64,000 nt of DNA from CAWCJL01 sp963795775 (GCA_963795775.1 CAWCJL010000008.1:248001-312000), one strand, 5' to 3'; shown: positions 27,424-36,189, counted from the first letter of the stretch. Notes: generated by a model from the sequence alone, not told the origin. Numbers and translations are program-made.

Positions 27424-28028
27424 AGCGCCGCGCGGTTCTGGATGTTTCGCAGCTGCCGAACGTCATCTTCGGCACGCGGAGTATTACGTGGTGGGGCATC
27501 ATCGGCATGATGACGATCGAAGGCACCGTCTTCGCACTCGCCATCGTCGCCTATTTCTATCTGCACTCACGCTCAGCCACCTGGCCGCCTGGCGCGTTGC
27601 CCCCGGACCTGTTCTGGGGAACGCTGAACACGGCGATCTTCCTGTTGAGTGTGATCCCCAACGAGTGGTACCGGAGACGTGCGCACAAGGGAGATCTGCG
27701 CGCAGTGCAGATCGGACTGGTGATCATGACGCTCATCGGGCTGGCGAACCTGGTCGTGCGCTATTTCGAGCTGAAGCACCTGAACTGCGACTGGAGCCTG
27801 ACGGCTTATGGTTCCGCAGTCTGGTTTCTGATGGGGATGCACGTGGCTCACCTGCTGACGGACTGGGCGGACAGCGTGGTGCTGACGGTCCTGTTCTTTA
27901 CGCCGAATGTGGAAGGCAAGCGATTCATGGACGCCGCCGAGAACGCCAGCTACTGGTACTTCGTGGTGATCGCCTGGATCCCGATCTATCTGGTCATTTA
28001 CTGGGCACCGCGGTGGTTACGTTCATGA
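27408..28028 (+). CDS. ctaE: Cytochrome c oxidase subunit III-like membrane protein
   Basis: 206-aa membrane protein with about five hydrophobic spans (ITWWGIIGMMTIEGTVFALA; LFWGTLNTAIFLLSVIPNEW; GLVIMTLIGLANLVVRYFE; WFLMGMHVAHLLTDWADSVV; YWYFVVIAWIPIYLVIYW). The pattern EGTVFALAIVAYFY and the His-rich GMHVAHLL match oxidase subunit III. ATG at 27408 begins MAEALERR and overlaps coxA by 16 bases; the longer open frame upstream lies inside coxA and is not expected to be used. The stop overlaps the next start (ATGA). Confidence 0.9.
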   Translation: MAEALERRAVLDVSQLPNVIFGTRSITWWGIIGMMTIEGTVFALAIVAYFYLHSRSATWPPGALPPDLFWGTLNTAIFLLSVIPNEWYRRRAHKGDLRAVQIGLVIMTLIGLANLVVRYFELKHLNCDWSLTAYGSAVWFLMGMHVAHLLTDWADSVVLTVLFFTPNVEGKRFMDAAENASYWYFVVIAWIPIYLVIYWAPRWLRS

Positions 28029-28402
28029 CGAGCGCGCAGACCGAACCCGGAGAAAGCCCGACTGCGGAGGCGGTAGACCATCGCCTGTGGATTGGGCTGC
28101 TGCTTGGTCCGCTGGCAGCGGCCATCAACACGGTGGTTGGCTACACGGTGGCTCACTATGCGTGCGAGGCGCGAGGCAAGTTCACCCTGTTTGTGGTGAT
28201 GGTGGTTGATCTGCTGATCTGCGCTTCCGGTGTTTACATTGCAAACTCCACGCGTGGGCTGCTTGCAGCGGTGGAGGATCCGCCCATCAAGCGGGACCGC
28301 CGCATCTTCATGCTGCATATGGCCGCTGCGCTGTGTCTGTTCTGTGCCCTGCTGACGATCGCGGGCACACTCGCCGTAGTGATACTCCAGCCGTGCGACT
28401 AA
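28025..28402 (+). CDS. Small membrane protein of unknown function in the oxidase operon
   Basis: 125-aa protein with about three hydrophobic spans (about residues 23-45, 52-74 and 94-122) and short polar loops. It starts on an ATGA overlap with subunit III and is followed seven bases later by ctaG, so it is clearly part of the operon. It resembles no oxidase subunit IV that I recognise. It could be an accessory subunit or an assembly factor. Confidence 0.7.
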   Translation: MTSAQTEPGESPTAEAVDHRLWIGLLLGPLAAAINTVVGYTVAHYACEARGKFTLFVVMVVDLLICASGVYIANSTRGLLAAVEDPPIKRDRRIFMLHMAAALCLFCALLTIAGTLAVVILQPCD

Positions 28403-28409
28403 TGCTGCC

Positions 28410-29336
28410 ATGACCTGCACACTCGCTTCCCTGGCCATCAGTCCAATGCTCGCCCTGCATGTGGAAGAAAGTACGCTGCGGCCGGGCTCATTCTGGCATT
28501 GGGACAACTGGCGTTGGGAGCCCGGAGTGGTGGCGCCGCTGCTCTTGCTGGGCGCGCTGTACCTCACTGGAGCGCTGCGGCGCGGCGGGGCGCGCAGGCT
28601 TTGGTGGAGGCACGTCAGCTTTGCCGCAGGGTGGGTCACACTGCTGCTCAGCCTGGTGTCGCCATTGCATGAACTGGGCGAGCAACTCTTCAGCGCTCAC
28701 ATGCTGCAGCATGAGTTGCTGATCCTGGTCGCTGCGCCGCTTATGGCGGCCGCGCATCCGGGCACCACCTGCCTGTGGGCATTTTCCCCACGGGGGCGGG
28801 CCGGGCTGGGCGGCTTTATGCGCGATGTCACTCGCTGGCGCATGTCACGGCTGCTGATGCTGCCCCTCGTAGCCTGGCTGGTGCATGCGATCGCTTTATG
28901 GGGATGGCACCTGCCGTATCTGTACCAGGCGAGCGTGCGCAGTGACTGGGTGCATGCGGCGCAGCACCTCAGTTTTTTCCTGAGTGCGCTGCTGTTCTGG
29001 TCAGCACTGTACGGTATCGGCGCGTCTGCGATGAGTTGCGGAGAAGGCGTGTTCTATGTGTTCGGAACAGCCATGCACTGCGGCGCCCTGGGCGCTCTGC
29101 TTACCTTTTCGACTGTGCTGTGGTATCCGATCTACGCGGGCAGGACGGCTGCCTGGCATCTCTCGCCGCTCCAGGACCAGCAGATCGGCGGACTGATCAT
29201 GTGGGTTCCGGCGAGCCTGGTCTTTATCGTGATCGGGCTGGTTCTCTTCGCGCGCTGGCTCGCGGAGTCCGATCGGCGGCTGCGATTGGGGCAGCTCCAT
29301 ACTCTTCTGCACGAAAGCGGGCCCATGCATGACTAG
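28410..29336 (+). CDS. ctaG: CtaG, caa3-type cytochrome oxidase assembly factor
   Basis: 308-aa polytopic protein with about seven membrane helices. Hallmarks of the caa3_CtaG family are seen: SPLHELGEQLFSAHMLQHEL and FSTVLWYPIYAG, plus His residues in HMLQHELLILVAAPLMAAAHPG. It is needed for forming the CuB site of caa3 oxidases in related systems. It lies just downstream of the oxidase subunits and overlaps the following cytochrome gene by eight bases. Confidence 0.92.
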   Translation: MTCTLASLAISPMLALHVEESTLRPGSFWHWDNWRWEPGVVAPLLLLGALYLTGALRRGGARRLWWRHVSFAAGWVTLLLSLVSPLHELGEQLFSAHMLQHELLILVAAPLMAAAHPGTTCLWAFSPRGRAGLGGFMRDVTRWRMSRLLMLPLVAWLVHAIALWGWHLPYLYQASVRSDWVHAAQHLSFFLSALLFWSALYGIGASAMSCGEGVFYVFGTAMHCGALGALLTFSTVLWYPIYAGRTAAWHLSPLQDQQIGGLIMWVPASLVFIVIGLVLFARWLAESDRRLRLGQLHTLLHESGPMHD

Positions 29337-29706
29337 GGTTTCCATTCTGTCGATGATGGCCTGCGCCGGGTTGTTTGTCGCGGGATGCTCGCGAGCGACG
29401 CAGCAGGATCCGCGGCTTGGACCGGGCGCGCGGGCCAGCGTAGGCGAGCAGAAGATCCAGCAGTACGGATGCGGCTCCTGCCATACCATCCCGGGGATTC
29501 CGGGAGCGCGCGCCAATGTTGGGCCACCGCTGACTGCACTGGGCCGGCGGACCTACATCGCGGGCATGCTGACCAACAGCCCACAGAACTTGGAAACCTG
29601 GATCATGCATCCGCGGCAGATTCGACCCAACACGGCGATGCCGGAGATGGGCGTGACCGGGCAGGACGCGCGGGACATAGCGGCGTATCTCTATACGCTC
29701 CGGTAA
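29329..29706 (+). CDS. Lipoprotein cytochrome c, last gene of the xox-cox operon
   Basis: 125-aa protein with a lipoprotein signal (LFVAGC, Cys at about residue 21) and one cytochrome c domain: CGSCH at about residues 48-52, NVGPPLTALGRRTYIAG and methionine ligand in NTAMPEMG. It may relay electrons between the dehydrogenase and oxidase or act as a third haem protein of the complex. It overlaps ctaG. No terminator was seen behind it. Confidence 0.88.
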   Translation: MTRVSILSMMACAGLFVAGCSRATQQDPRLGPGARASVGEQKIQQYGCGSCHTIPGIPGARANVGPPLTALGRRTYIAGMLTNSPQNLETWIMHPRQIRPNTAMPEMGVTGQDARDIAAYLYTLR

Positions 29707-29785
29707 AGGCTGGCAGTACGCACATGATGGGCCTGCGATTTGCGTCCTGGGTGAGTTCCCCGGCGCAGAAAAAGTCCTCAGCACC

Positions 29786-29813
29786 TTGTCTTGAGCGCGC
29801 CGTGTGATACATT
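29786..29813 (+). promoter_or_regulatory. Candidate promoter placing the start of RNA at the poly-Cys leader ORF
   Basis: TTGTCT at 29786-29791, a 16-base spacer and TACATT at 29808-29813. Transcription would begin about 29820-29821, exactly at the ATG of the leader ORF, giving a leaderless message. No ribosome-binding site is seen ahead of that ATG, which fits. The hexamers are only moderate. Confidence 0.45.
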
Positions 29814-29820
29814 TCCGTTC

Positions 29821-29883
29821 ATGGCGCTTAACAATCGTACGCTTTCGCACTGTTGTTGCTGTTGTTGTCGCGATGCTGCTTAG
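29821..29883 (+). CDS. 20-aa poly-cysteine leader peptide (putative cysteine attenuator 1)
   Basis: ATG-to-TAG frame of 20 codons whose residues 11-16 are six consecutive cysteines (five TGT and one TGC), followed by RDAA and the stop. It lies 268 bases before the TonB receptor at 30151, with no other gene between. A run of six Cys codons in a GC-rich intergenic region is very unlikely by chance. It resembles leader peptides whose translation stalls or changes when charged Cys-tRNA is short, as reported for polycysteine leaders in mycobacteria. A second Cys-rich frame follows in the same leader (29974-30060). The coding role is inferred from sequence only. Confidence 0.65.
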   Translation: MALNNRTLSHCCCCCCRDAA

Positions 29884-29922
29884 CGTCTACCTTACGGATG
29901 CTCCAGGCTCCGTTCCCATTTA

Positions 29923-29935
29923 GCAAACCGTTTGC
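29923..29935. promoter_or_regulatory. 13-bp perfect inverted repeat, possible operator
   Basis: GCAAACCGTTTGC is a perfect 6-1-6 palindrome between the two Cys-rich leader frames upstream of the TonB receptor. It could be a dimeric regulator site or a small RNA stem. There is no second copy that I noticed nearby. Confidence 0.35.
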
Positions 29936-29973
29936 AAACAGCAGGACGTCTACACGCAGGCACTTGGGATTCC

Positions 29974-30060
29974 ATGATTTCCAGTTCAGCCAGTTCGCAT
30001 AAGTTCCGCACGCCCGTCGAGCCCGCCAGGTGCTCCGCGCGTTGTTGTTGCCGCCGCTAA
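29974..30060 (+). CDS. 28-aa leader peptide ending in a cysteine cluster (putative cysteine attenuator 2)
   Basis: ATG-to-TAA frame of 28 codons. The first 19 residues are Ser/Pro-rich and ordinary; the last nine read CSARCCCRR, so cysteines occupy positions 20 and 24-26. It ends 90 bases before the TonB receptor start. Placement of the Cys codons just ahead of the stop is like the other leader frames in this window. No strong ribosome site is seen; GGGATTCC precedes the ATG. It may act in series with the poly-Cys frame at 29821. Confidence 0.55.
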   Translation: MISSSASSHKFRTPVEPARCSARCCCRR

Positions 30061-30150
30061 AAAGCCTCTCCGTCTTCCATCCTGCTTACGACAGACTGTC
30101 CGCTTCTTTGCAGACGTGGCTTCTGGCTTTCCCTTTCCTGAGACCGATCT

Positions 30151-33100
30151 ATGTTTCGTCGCATTCTGTCTTTTGCCCTTCTGTTGTCGCCGGCCGCGGG
30201 CCTCCACGCCCAAGTGGTCGGCGGCACAATCAGCGGCCTGGTTAGCGATTCCACCGGCGCGTTTCTGCCGGAAGCAAAGGTCGTGTTGCGCAACCAGGAG
30301 ACCGGGAGCGAACGCCAGGTGTTAACGGACTCCGCCGGGGCGTATGCGGCGCCGTCCATCCCGGTCGGGCATTACTCGGTGGCGGTCACGCATGAAGGCT
30401 TCGCGCCGCAAACCCGCACGGGTATCAACGTCACGGTCGGCCAGGCGATCCGCATCGACCTTTCGCTGAGCGCCGGAGCCGTGGCGGAAGAGGTAACCGT
30501 GACCGACACGCCGGCTGCCATCAACGGCACTACACAGCAGACATCCGGGCTGGTAGATGAGCGCCAGGTGAAGGAGCTTCCGTTGAACGGCCGTTCTTAC
30601 GACCAGCTCATCACGCTCAATCCGGGTGCGGTGAACTACTCGGCGCAGCGTTCGGGCTCCGTGGGGACATCGAATTCTTCGGTCGGGAGTATGTTCGTTG
30701 TCTCCGGCCGGCGCCCACAGGACAATCTGTACCTGCTGAACGGAATCGAGTACAGTGGGGCGTCGCTGATCAATGTGACGCCCGGCGGCACCTCCGGGCA
30801 GTTGCTGGGGGTGGATGCGGTGCGCGAGTTTAACGTGCTGGCTGACACCTACGGAGCGAACTATGGCAAGCGCCAGGGTGCGCAGATTTCTATTGTAACC
30901 GCTTCAGGTACAAACACTCTGCATGGGTCCGCCTACGAGTTCCTGCGCAATTCCTTCTTCGACGCGCGTAACTACTTCGACCAGCGTCACATCCCGGAGT
31001 TTCAGCGAAACAACTTCGGTGGTTCGCTTGGGGGCCCGCTCCGGCCGAACAAGTTCTTCCTGTTCGGGAACTATGAAGGGTATCGGCAGAACCTGGGCAT
31101 CACCGATGTGACTCTGGTGCCGGACGTCGCGTCCCGTGCAGCGGCGGCTAATAGCGTTAAGCCATTTCTGAACCTGTGGCCAGTGGCCAACGGCCCGGAG
31201 ATTGGCAGCGGCATCGCCGAGGCGTTTTCTTCACCCACCCAGCACATTCGCGAAGACTTCGGCACGGTTCGCTTTGACGCGAACCTCACGCCGGATGATC
31301 TGCTGTTTGCCGTTTACACAATTGACGATTCGATGGCCCACACTCCGACGCAGAACCCTTTATCGCTGATTGATGAGGATTTGAGAGAGCAGGTGCTGAG
31401 CGTGCAGGAGCAGCATGTTTTCTCGCCGCGGCTGCTCAATACCTTTCGGATTGGCTTCTCCCGGGCAAGCTTCTATTTTCTCGGCAGCATCCCGGCGGAG
31501 GTCCAGGCGGCCACGCCTAGCTTCCTGAGCGGCAGGCCGACGGGCGCCATCGTGATCGCGGGATCTACTGCATCCAATGGCAGCTCTCAAGTAACCGGTG
31601 CTGGAGCCAACGTGGGCTCGAATAACGCGATCACTCGCAATCTATACACGTTGGATGATCACGTGTTTTACACGCGCGGCCGGAATCAGATCGAAGCCGG
31701 TGTTTGGCTGCAGCGCCTGCAATCGAACGATAACCTCGCCCAGAATCAATATGGCCAGGCTTCGTTCTCGTCACTCTCGACGTTCCTGGCCGGCACAGTG
31801 AAGACCTTCACCGTTGTGCCTTCGCCGACGGAACTCGGGTGGCGCTCGTTGTTCCTGGCTGCTTATTTCGAGGACACGTGGAAGCCGAAGTCCACGCTGG
31901 AGATACGTGCCGGTTTGCGCTCCGAGTCAACGACGGGCTGGAACGAGTCGCAGGGACGTGCGGCGGTATATGGATTCACGCCGTCTCCTGTGGCGGGGGG
32001 ACTTCCGGTGATCGACAGTTCGCCAACGGTGGGCGCCTCCGGCCTGATTGAGAACCGCGCTAAGTTTCTGCCGCAACCGCGCGTGGGCGTTGCGTGGGAT
32101 GTCTCTGGAGCCGGCAGGACTGCCGTAACTGCCTCGTTCGGGATACACCATTCCCTGCTCGACAATCTGGACTATCGCTTCGACCAGTCTGCGCCTTACA
32201 ACACAACCATCACTTATAGCAACGTTCGGATCGCCAATCCCATGGGCGGCACTGCCGGCCTGATTTCGCCTTCCAATGTGCAGCCCGACATCGCCACGCC
32301 GGCCGTGCTTTCCTGGACGCTGAAGGTGGAGCAGAAGATAGCGCCGGCAACCTCCTTGACCGTCGGCTATGTCGGGTCGCATGGCTACCACCAGATACTT
32401 TCAGAGGACCAGAATGAACCTAACTCGCTGAACTGCTCGGCTGCGGTAAGTTGCCCTCCGGGTGTTGCCGACGGGACGATCTACTACCCGACCACTATCA
32501 AGGCCAACCCCGCAGTTGCGAACACCACGTCTTGGGTATCACAGGGCCGCAGTAACTACAACGCTCTGGAACTGGACTTGCGGCGCGCACTCTCCCATGG
32601 CTTTCAATTGCGCGCGAACTACACTTTTGCCAAGAACCTCGACAACGGTTCGGCCTGGAACACCAGTGTTTCCGCGAATACGCCCGCCTTTGTGTCCTAT
32701 CCTCGTAACCCGATGCTCGACTACGGTCCCGCGGCTACGGACGTGCGCCATAATGCAGCGATCAACGCCACCTACGACCTGCCGGTCGGGCGGCAGCAAC
32801 AGTTTCTTGCGGATGCGAACGGCGCGCTCGATCGCATGGTCTCCGGCTGGACGCTGGCCTCGATCGCTAACTTCCAGAGTGGCTTCCCTTTCTCGCCGCA
32901 GCTCGGCTACAACCCCACAGGGTCCGGCGACACGCGCAACCCGGTGCGCCCAGATCGGAATCCGGCTTTTCGCGGTGCCCTTTATACCTCCGGCAGTACC
33001 GCCCAGCGGGTTGCGCATTTCTTCAATGCGGCTGCCTTCTCAGCACCCGCCTACGGAACGGTGGGGAATCTTGGACGGGATACTCTCACGGGACCTGGAT

Positions 33101-33357
33101 ACGCCGATTGGGACCTCTCACTCCTGAAGACAACACCCCTGACCGAGCGGGTCCGTGTGCAGTTCCGGGCGGAGTTCTTCAACGTGCTCAACCACACGAA
33201 TCTGCAGACACCGAATGCTGTGGTCTTCTCCTCCGGCCCGACGCAGGGGACACCGGCGAACCAGGCTGCAGTCGCCGTCCGAAGTTCCACTGCCGGTGTG
33301 ATCACCGCCGCATCCACCAGCCGGCAAATCCAGCTTGGGCTGAAACTGCTGTTCTAG
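30151..33357 (+). CDS. TonB-dependent receptor with carboxypeptidase-regulatory-like domain, linked to the sulfur locus
   Basis: 1068-aa outer-membrane receptor. The signal peptide ends near LHAQ. The Cna-B-like domain (about residues 24-105: GGTISGLVSDSTGAFLPEAK) is followed by a plug (VKELPLNGRSYDQLITLNPG; GAQISIVTASGTNTLHGSAYEFLRNS, in part) and a beta-barrel ending in QIQLGLKLLF. The substrate is unknown. Two cysteine-rich leader frames lie in its 5' region, and a sulfate-assimilation operon with the same kind of leader lies 3 kb downstream. This suggests that it imports a sulfur-containing compound. No strong ribosome site precedes the ATG; GAGACC lies 9-10 bases upstream. The neighbour downstream is a convergent GH31 gene. 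Confidence 0.9.
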   Translation: MFRRILSFALLLSPAAGLHAQVVGGTISGLVSDSTGAFLPEAKVVLRNQETGSERQVLTDSAGAYAAPSIPVGHYSVAVTHEGFAPQTRTGINVTVGQAIRIDLSLSAGAVAEEVTVTDTPAAINGTTQQTSGLVDERQVKELPLNGRSYDQLITLNPGAVNYSAQRSGSVGTSNSSVGSMFVVSGRRPQDNLYLLNGIEYSGASLINVTPGGTSGQLLGVDAVREFNVLADTYGANYGKRQGAQISIVTASGTNTLHGSAYEFLRNSFFDARNYFDQRHIPEFQRNNFGGSLGGPLRPNKFFLFGNYEGYRQNLGITDVTLVPDVASRAAAANSVKPFLNLWPVANGPEIGSGIAEAFSSPTQHIREDFGTVRFDANLTPDDLLFAVYTIDDSMAHTPTQNPLSLIDEDLREQVLSVQEQHVFSPRLLNTFRIGFSRASFYFLGSIPAEVQAATPSFLSGRPTGAIVIAGSTASNGSSQVTGAGANVGSNNAITRNLYTLDDHVFYTRGRNQIEAGVWLQRLQSNDNLAQNQYGQASFSSLSTFLAGTVKTFTVVPSPTELGWRSLFLAAYFEDTWKPKSTLEIRAGLRSESTTGWNESQGRAAVYGFTPSPVAGGLPVIDSSPTVGASGLIENRAKFLPQPRVGVAWDVSGAGRTAVTASFGIHHSLLDNLDYRFDQSAPYNTTITYSNVRIANPMGGTAGLISPSNVQPDIATPAVLSWTLKVEQKIAPATSLTVGYVGSHGYHQILSEDQNEPNSLNCSAAVSCPPGVADGTIYYPTTIKANPAVANTTSWVSQGRSNYNALELDLRRALSHGFQLRANYTFAKNLDNGSAWNTSVSANTPAFVSYPRNPMLDYGPAATDVRHNAAINATYDLPVGRQQQFLADANGALDRMVSGWTLASIANFQSGFPFSPQLGYNPTGSGDTRNPVRPDRNPAFRGALYTSGSTAQRVAHFFNAAAFSAPAYGTVGNLGRDTLTGPGYADWDLSLLKTTPLTERVRVQFRAEFFNVLNHTNLQTPNAVVFSSGPTQGTPANQAAVAVRSSTAGVITAASTSRQIQLGLKLLF

Positions 33358-33526
33358 GCTGTGCGACCCGGCTATGTTCGCCATTTCCGGCCTGCGGGGA
33401 GCTACACCAGCATGTGGACAGGAGTGCCGAGCAAGAACCGCCGGCGCCGGCACGCTACGTCCGCGTACGGCAACGGCTTGGCTTGTAGACCAGCTCACGC
33501 AAACACCCACGTCCCGGAGTGATTGC

Positions 33527-35941
33527 TTATCTTCCCACGATCTCCACCAGGTTTTGCTGGCTTTCGTCCCAAGCCTTCGCCCCTTCCTGCGTAAGTTTGC
33601 GGCTGGCATTGTCCCAGTGCAAGTGGGTGATCTGCCGCTCGCCCTTCTCGTAGGCGTAGGTGGTGCCGTCGTCGTTATAGAGCGTAAAGTCCGCATCCGC
33701 GCCGGGATAGACCTTGATATTGGCGAGCGGCTGTTTGTCGTGCGTGCTCTCGACGGGCGCGCCCAGCGGCAGAATAGAGCCGGCTTTGACGAACAACGGA
33801 ATGGTATCGATTTCCGCCTTTACCGTAATACTCTGCCCGCCCGGAACTTTCTCGCTGGTCCAGTAGTTGTACCAGTCCTGGCCGGCCGGTAGATACACCT
33901 CGCGCGTTGTCGCGCCCTGCTCCACTACCGGAGCGACCAAGAAATCCGGACCGAACATGTACTCGTCACGGATATCTGCGATCTTCGGATCGTTGGGAAA
34001 ATCCATGAACAGCGCCCGCATAAACGGAGCACCGGTTTCGTGCGTAAACCAGCCGAGCGAATAGATATAGGGCATGAGCGCATAGCGGAGCTTCAGGTAC
34101 TTCTCCAAAATAGGCTCCGCCTGAGGGCCATAACTCCATACCTCGTTGTAAGTGCGGGTGCCGTGTGTGCGCATGGTGGGCAGAAAGGTGCCGTACTCAA
34201 ACCAGCGCACATAGAGCTCCGGGTAATCGTCATCGTGCCCCACGTTGTCTCGCGCGCCGGAAGGATCAATTAAGGGCGGACGGGCGGGGACATGGTGACC
34301 GGGGAGATTCTGCCAGCCGCCAATATCGTTCCCGGTGTAGGCAAGGCCGGAGGCGGCAATATTCAGCCCCGTTGGGATCTGACGCCGCAAGGTGTCCCAA
34401 GTGGGCGAAATATCCGAGGACCAGAAGATCGCGCCATTGCGCTGCGCGCCAAGAAACCCATCGCGCGAAAGCGTCAGCGCGCGCTGCGCAGGCTTATCGC
34501 GCCGCACACCGTCGTAGATGGCCGCGGTATGGAAGAGCGGGTACACATTGAAGTATTCAGTTCCCGGCCCAACGCTGAAGTACGCGCCATCGGGCGGCAG
34601 GTCGGGCTCGGTTTCATCTGCCCAGAAGAAATCGAAGCCCTTGGCGGCTATGTTGTCGCGGACGAGGTTCCACCACCACTTCGCTGCATCCGGGTTGGTG
34701 GTGTCAATATCGGATCCAGCCTTGTCATAAGGCAGGCCATTCACTGGCTCCCCTGGCGTGGGCTCGTCTGCCGTCTTGGGGATGCCGCTCGCATAGTGCT
34801 CGAGCCAGCCTTTGTCGCGCAGGAAATTGTAATAGCGCGAGCCCGGCGCAAACCGCGGCCACACGCTGATCATGCTCTCGATGTTCTGGGCGTGCAGATC
34901 GCGGTTCATCGCGGTGGGATCGGGCCAGAACGCCGGATCGAAATCGTACTGCCCCATCTGCGTGTAATAGAACCAGTCCACGACAATGATATCGAGCGGT
35001 AAGTGCCGCTCCCGGTAACCCTTCGCCACGGCCAGAACTTCGTCCTGCGACCGATAGCGCTGCTTGCACTGGATAAATCCATACGCCGCCTTGGGCAGCA
35101 TCGGCGTAACACCAGTAAGTTGGCGGTAGCCTTTGTATATCTCGTCAGTCGTATTTCCTGCGATGACGAAAAAGCTGACGCGGCGCCCGAGCGCGGAGGT
35201 CCACTTCGTCTGTTCATCGAACGCCGGATAGATAGTAGTAGACGACGGATTGTCCCACACGATGCCATAGCCTTTGTTGGTTACGACAAAGGGCACGCAG
35301 TATGTCGGCGAGGCGGGCGCGAGATAATTGGCGGCACAGGTGATCGGCCGCTGCCGGTGGTCGAGATAGCCTTCCTGATTTTCACCCAGGCCGTAGTAGT
35401 GCTCGTCGTCTGGCGCGCGAAAGTTCGCACCCACGGTATACAGCGGCAGGTCTTCCGGCTTGATGCCGCGCGCGTTCTTCAGCGTGTCATCCTTCTGGTT
35501 CAGCGCGGCCATCTGCCAGCCGTCCAGCTCTACCAGCGGCGAGCCATCCGCTCGCTTGATCTGAATGTCCAGCCCCGGTGTGGAGCCGGAGAAGAACTTC
35601 GCCGTATCCGGCGGCCGCACGTTGGGATCGCGTCTGTACGCCGGCGCCACGACTACGCTCATGCGCGAACTCGTGTAGGTGTCGGACCCATTCTCGCCCT
35701 GCGCATGCTTCCAGTCTGCGGGGTCTGGCTTGGCCACGAATCCGTACCCCGGCCCGGCCTGGGCCTCCTTGGCGATCATGCTCAGGGTCACGCGCACAAT
35801 GTTGGGTCCGTAGCCTTCGATCGAGATCGTCTGGCCATTGCGATCGATGGACGCGTTCTGTGCACGGGAGGCGGGGCCGGCCAGCAGAAACAGGCCAAGC
35901 AGGAACGCGCTTGCGGGTGGCACTCTGTAGGAGCGAGTCAT
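33527..35941 (-). CDS. Secreted GH31 alpha-glycosidase, alpha-xylosidase-like (intact paralog)
   Basis: 804-aa enzyme with a signal peptide (LLGLFLLAGPASRAQN). GH31 motifs: nucleophile region FFWADETEPDLPP, acid/base region GAQRNGAIFWSSD, and the C-terminal beta domains (AGSILPLGAPVE; DGTTYAYEKGE). The TEPD nucleophile motif fits alpha-xylosidases. It is collinear with the frameshifted gene at 17663-20102, and both keep the same block order, for example ALFMDF, IRDEYMFGP, FLVAPV and YLPAG. It runs convergently with the TonB receptor and divergently from cysD. Its presence in the sulfur locus could mean processing of an imported or surface glycan, or may be incidental. Confidence 0.93.
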   Translation of the reverse strand: MTRSYRVPPASAFLLGLFLLAGPASRAQNASIDRNGQTISIEGYGPNIVRVTLSMIAKEAQAGPGYGFVAKPDPADWKHAQGENGSDTYTSSRMSVVVAPAYRRDPNVRPPDTAKFFSGSTPGLDIQIKRADGSPLVELDGWQMAALNQKDDTLKNARGIKPEDLPLYTVGANFRAPDDEHYYGLGENQEGYLDHRQRPITCAANYLAPASPTYCVPFVVTNKGYGIVWDNPSSTTIYPAFDEQTKWTSALGRRVSFFVIAGNTTDEIYKGYRQLTGVTPMLPKAAYGFIQCKQRYRSQDEVLAVAKGYRERHLPLDIIVVDWFYYTQMGQYDFDPAFWPDPTAMNRDLHAQNIESMISVWPRFAPGSRYYNFLRDKGWLEHYASGIPKTADEPTPGEPVNGLPYDKAGSDIDTTNPDAAKWWWNLVRDNIAAKGFDFFWADETEPDLPPDGAYFSVGPGTEYFNVYPLFHTAAIYDGVRRDKPAQRALTLSRDGFLGAQRNGAIFWSSDISPTWDTLRRQIPTGLNIAASGLAYTGNDIGGWQNLPGHHVPARPPLIDPSGARDNVGHDDDYPELYVRWFEYGTFLPTMRTHGTRTYNEVWSYGPQAEPILEKYLKLRYALMPYIYSLGWFTHETGAPFMRALFMDFPNDPKIADIRDEYMFGPDFLVAPVVEQGATTREVYLPAGQDWYNYWTSEKVPGGQSITVKAEIDTIPLFVKAGSILPLGAPVESTHDKQPLANIKVYPGADADFTLYNDDGTTYAYEKGERQITHLHWDNASRKLTQEGAKAWDESQQNLVEIVGR

Positions 35942-36153
35942 GGTCTGCCTGCTACGTCACCGCGGTGGTCGCTGAAGTAGCTTTTCCTCTCTAGAGGTGG
36001 GTCTCCGAACTCATCCTTTGTACCACTCGTACCTGGACGCCGCGCGTGAAAAGGTAAGCGGAGGATGCCTGCAAATGCGGGCGAGCGCCTGCCCCGGCAA
36101 CCCGGACAACCGCTTCTCCAATTCCCCGGCACAGGGTATTTCGAGGCGCCTGG

Positions 36154-36180
36154 TTGACAAATGGAGCGCATTGTTACACC
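36154..36180 (+). promoter_or_regulatory. Candidate promoter of the cys operon
   Basis: A perfect TTGACA at 36154-36159, a 15-base spacer and TACACC at 36175-36180 within an extended TGTTACACC. RNA would begin near 36187-36190, at or a few bases before the ATG of the Cys-rich leader frame at 36190. The -10 element is poor and the spacer short. Confidence 0.42.
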
Positions 36181-36189
36181 CTGAACGGG

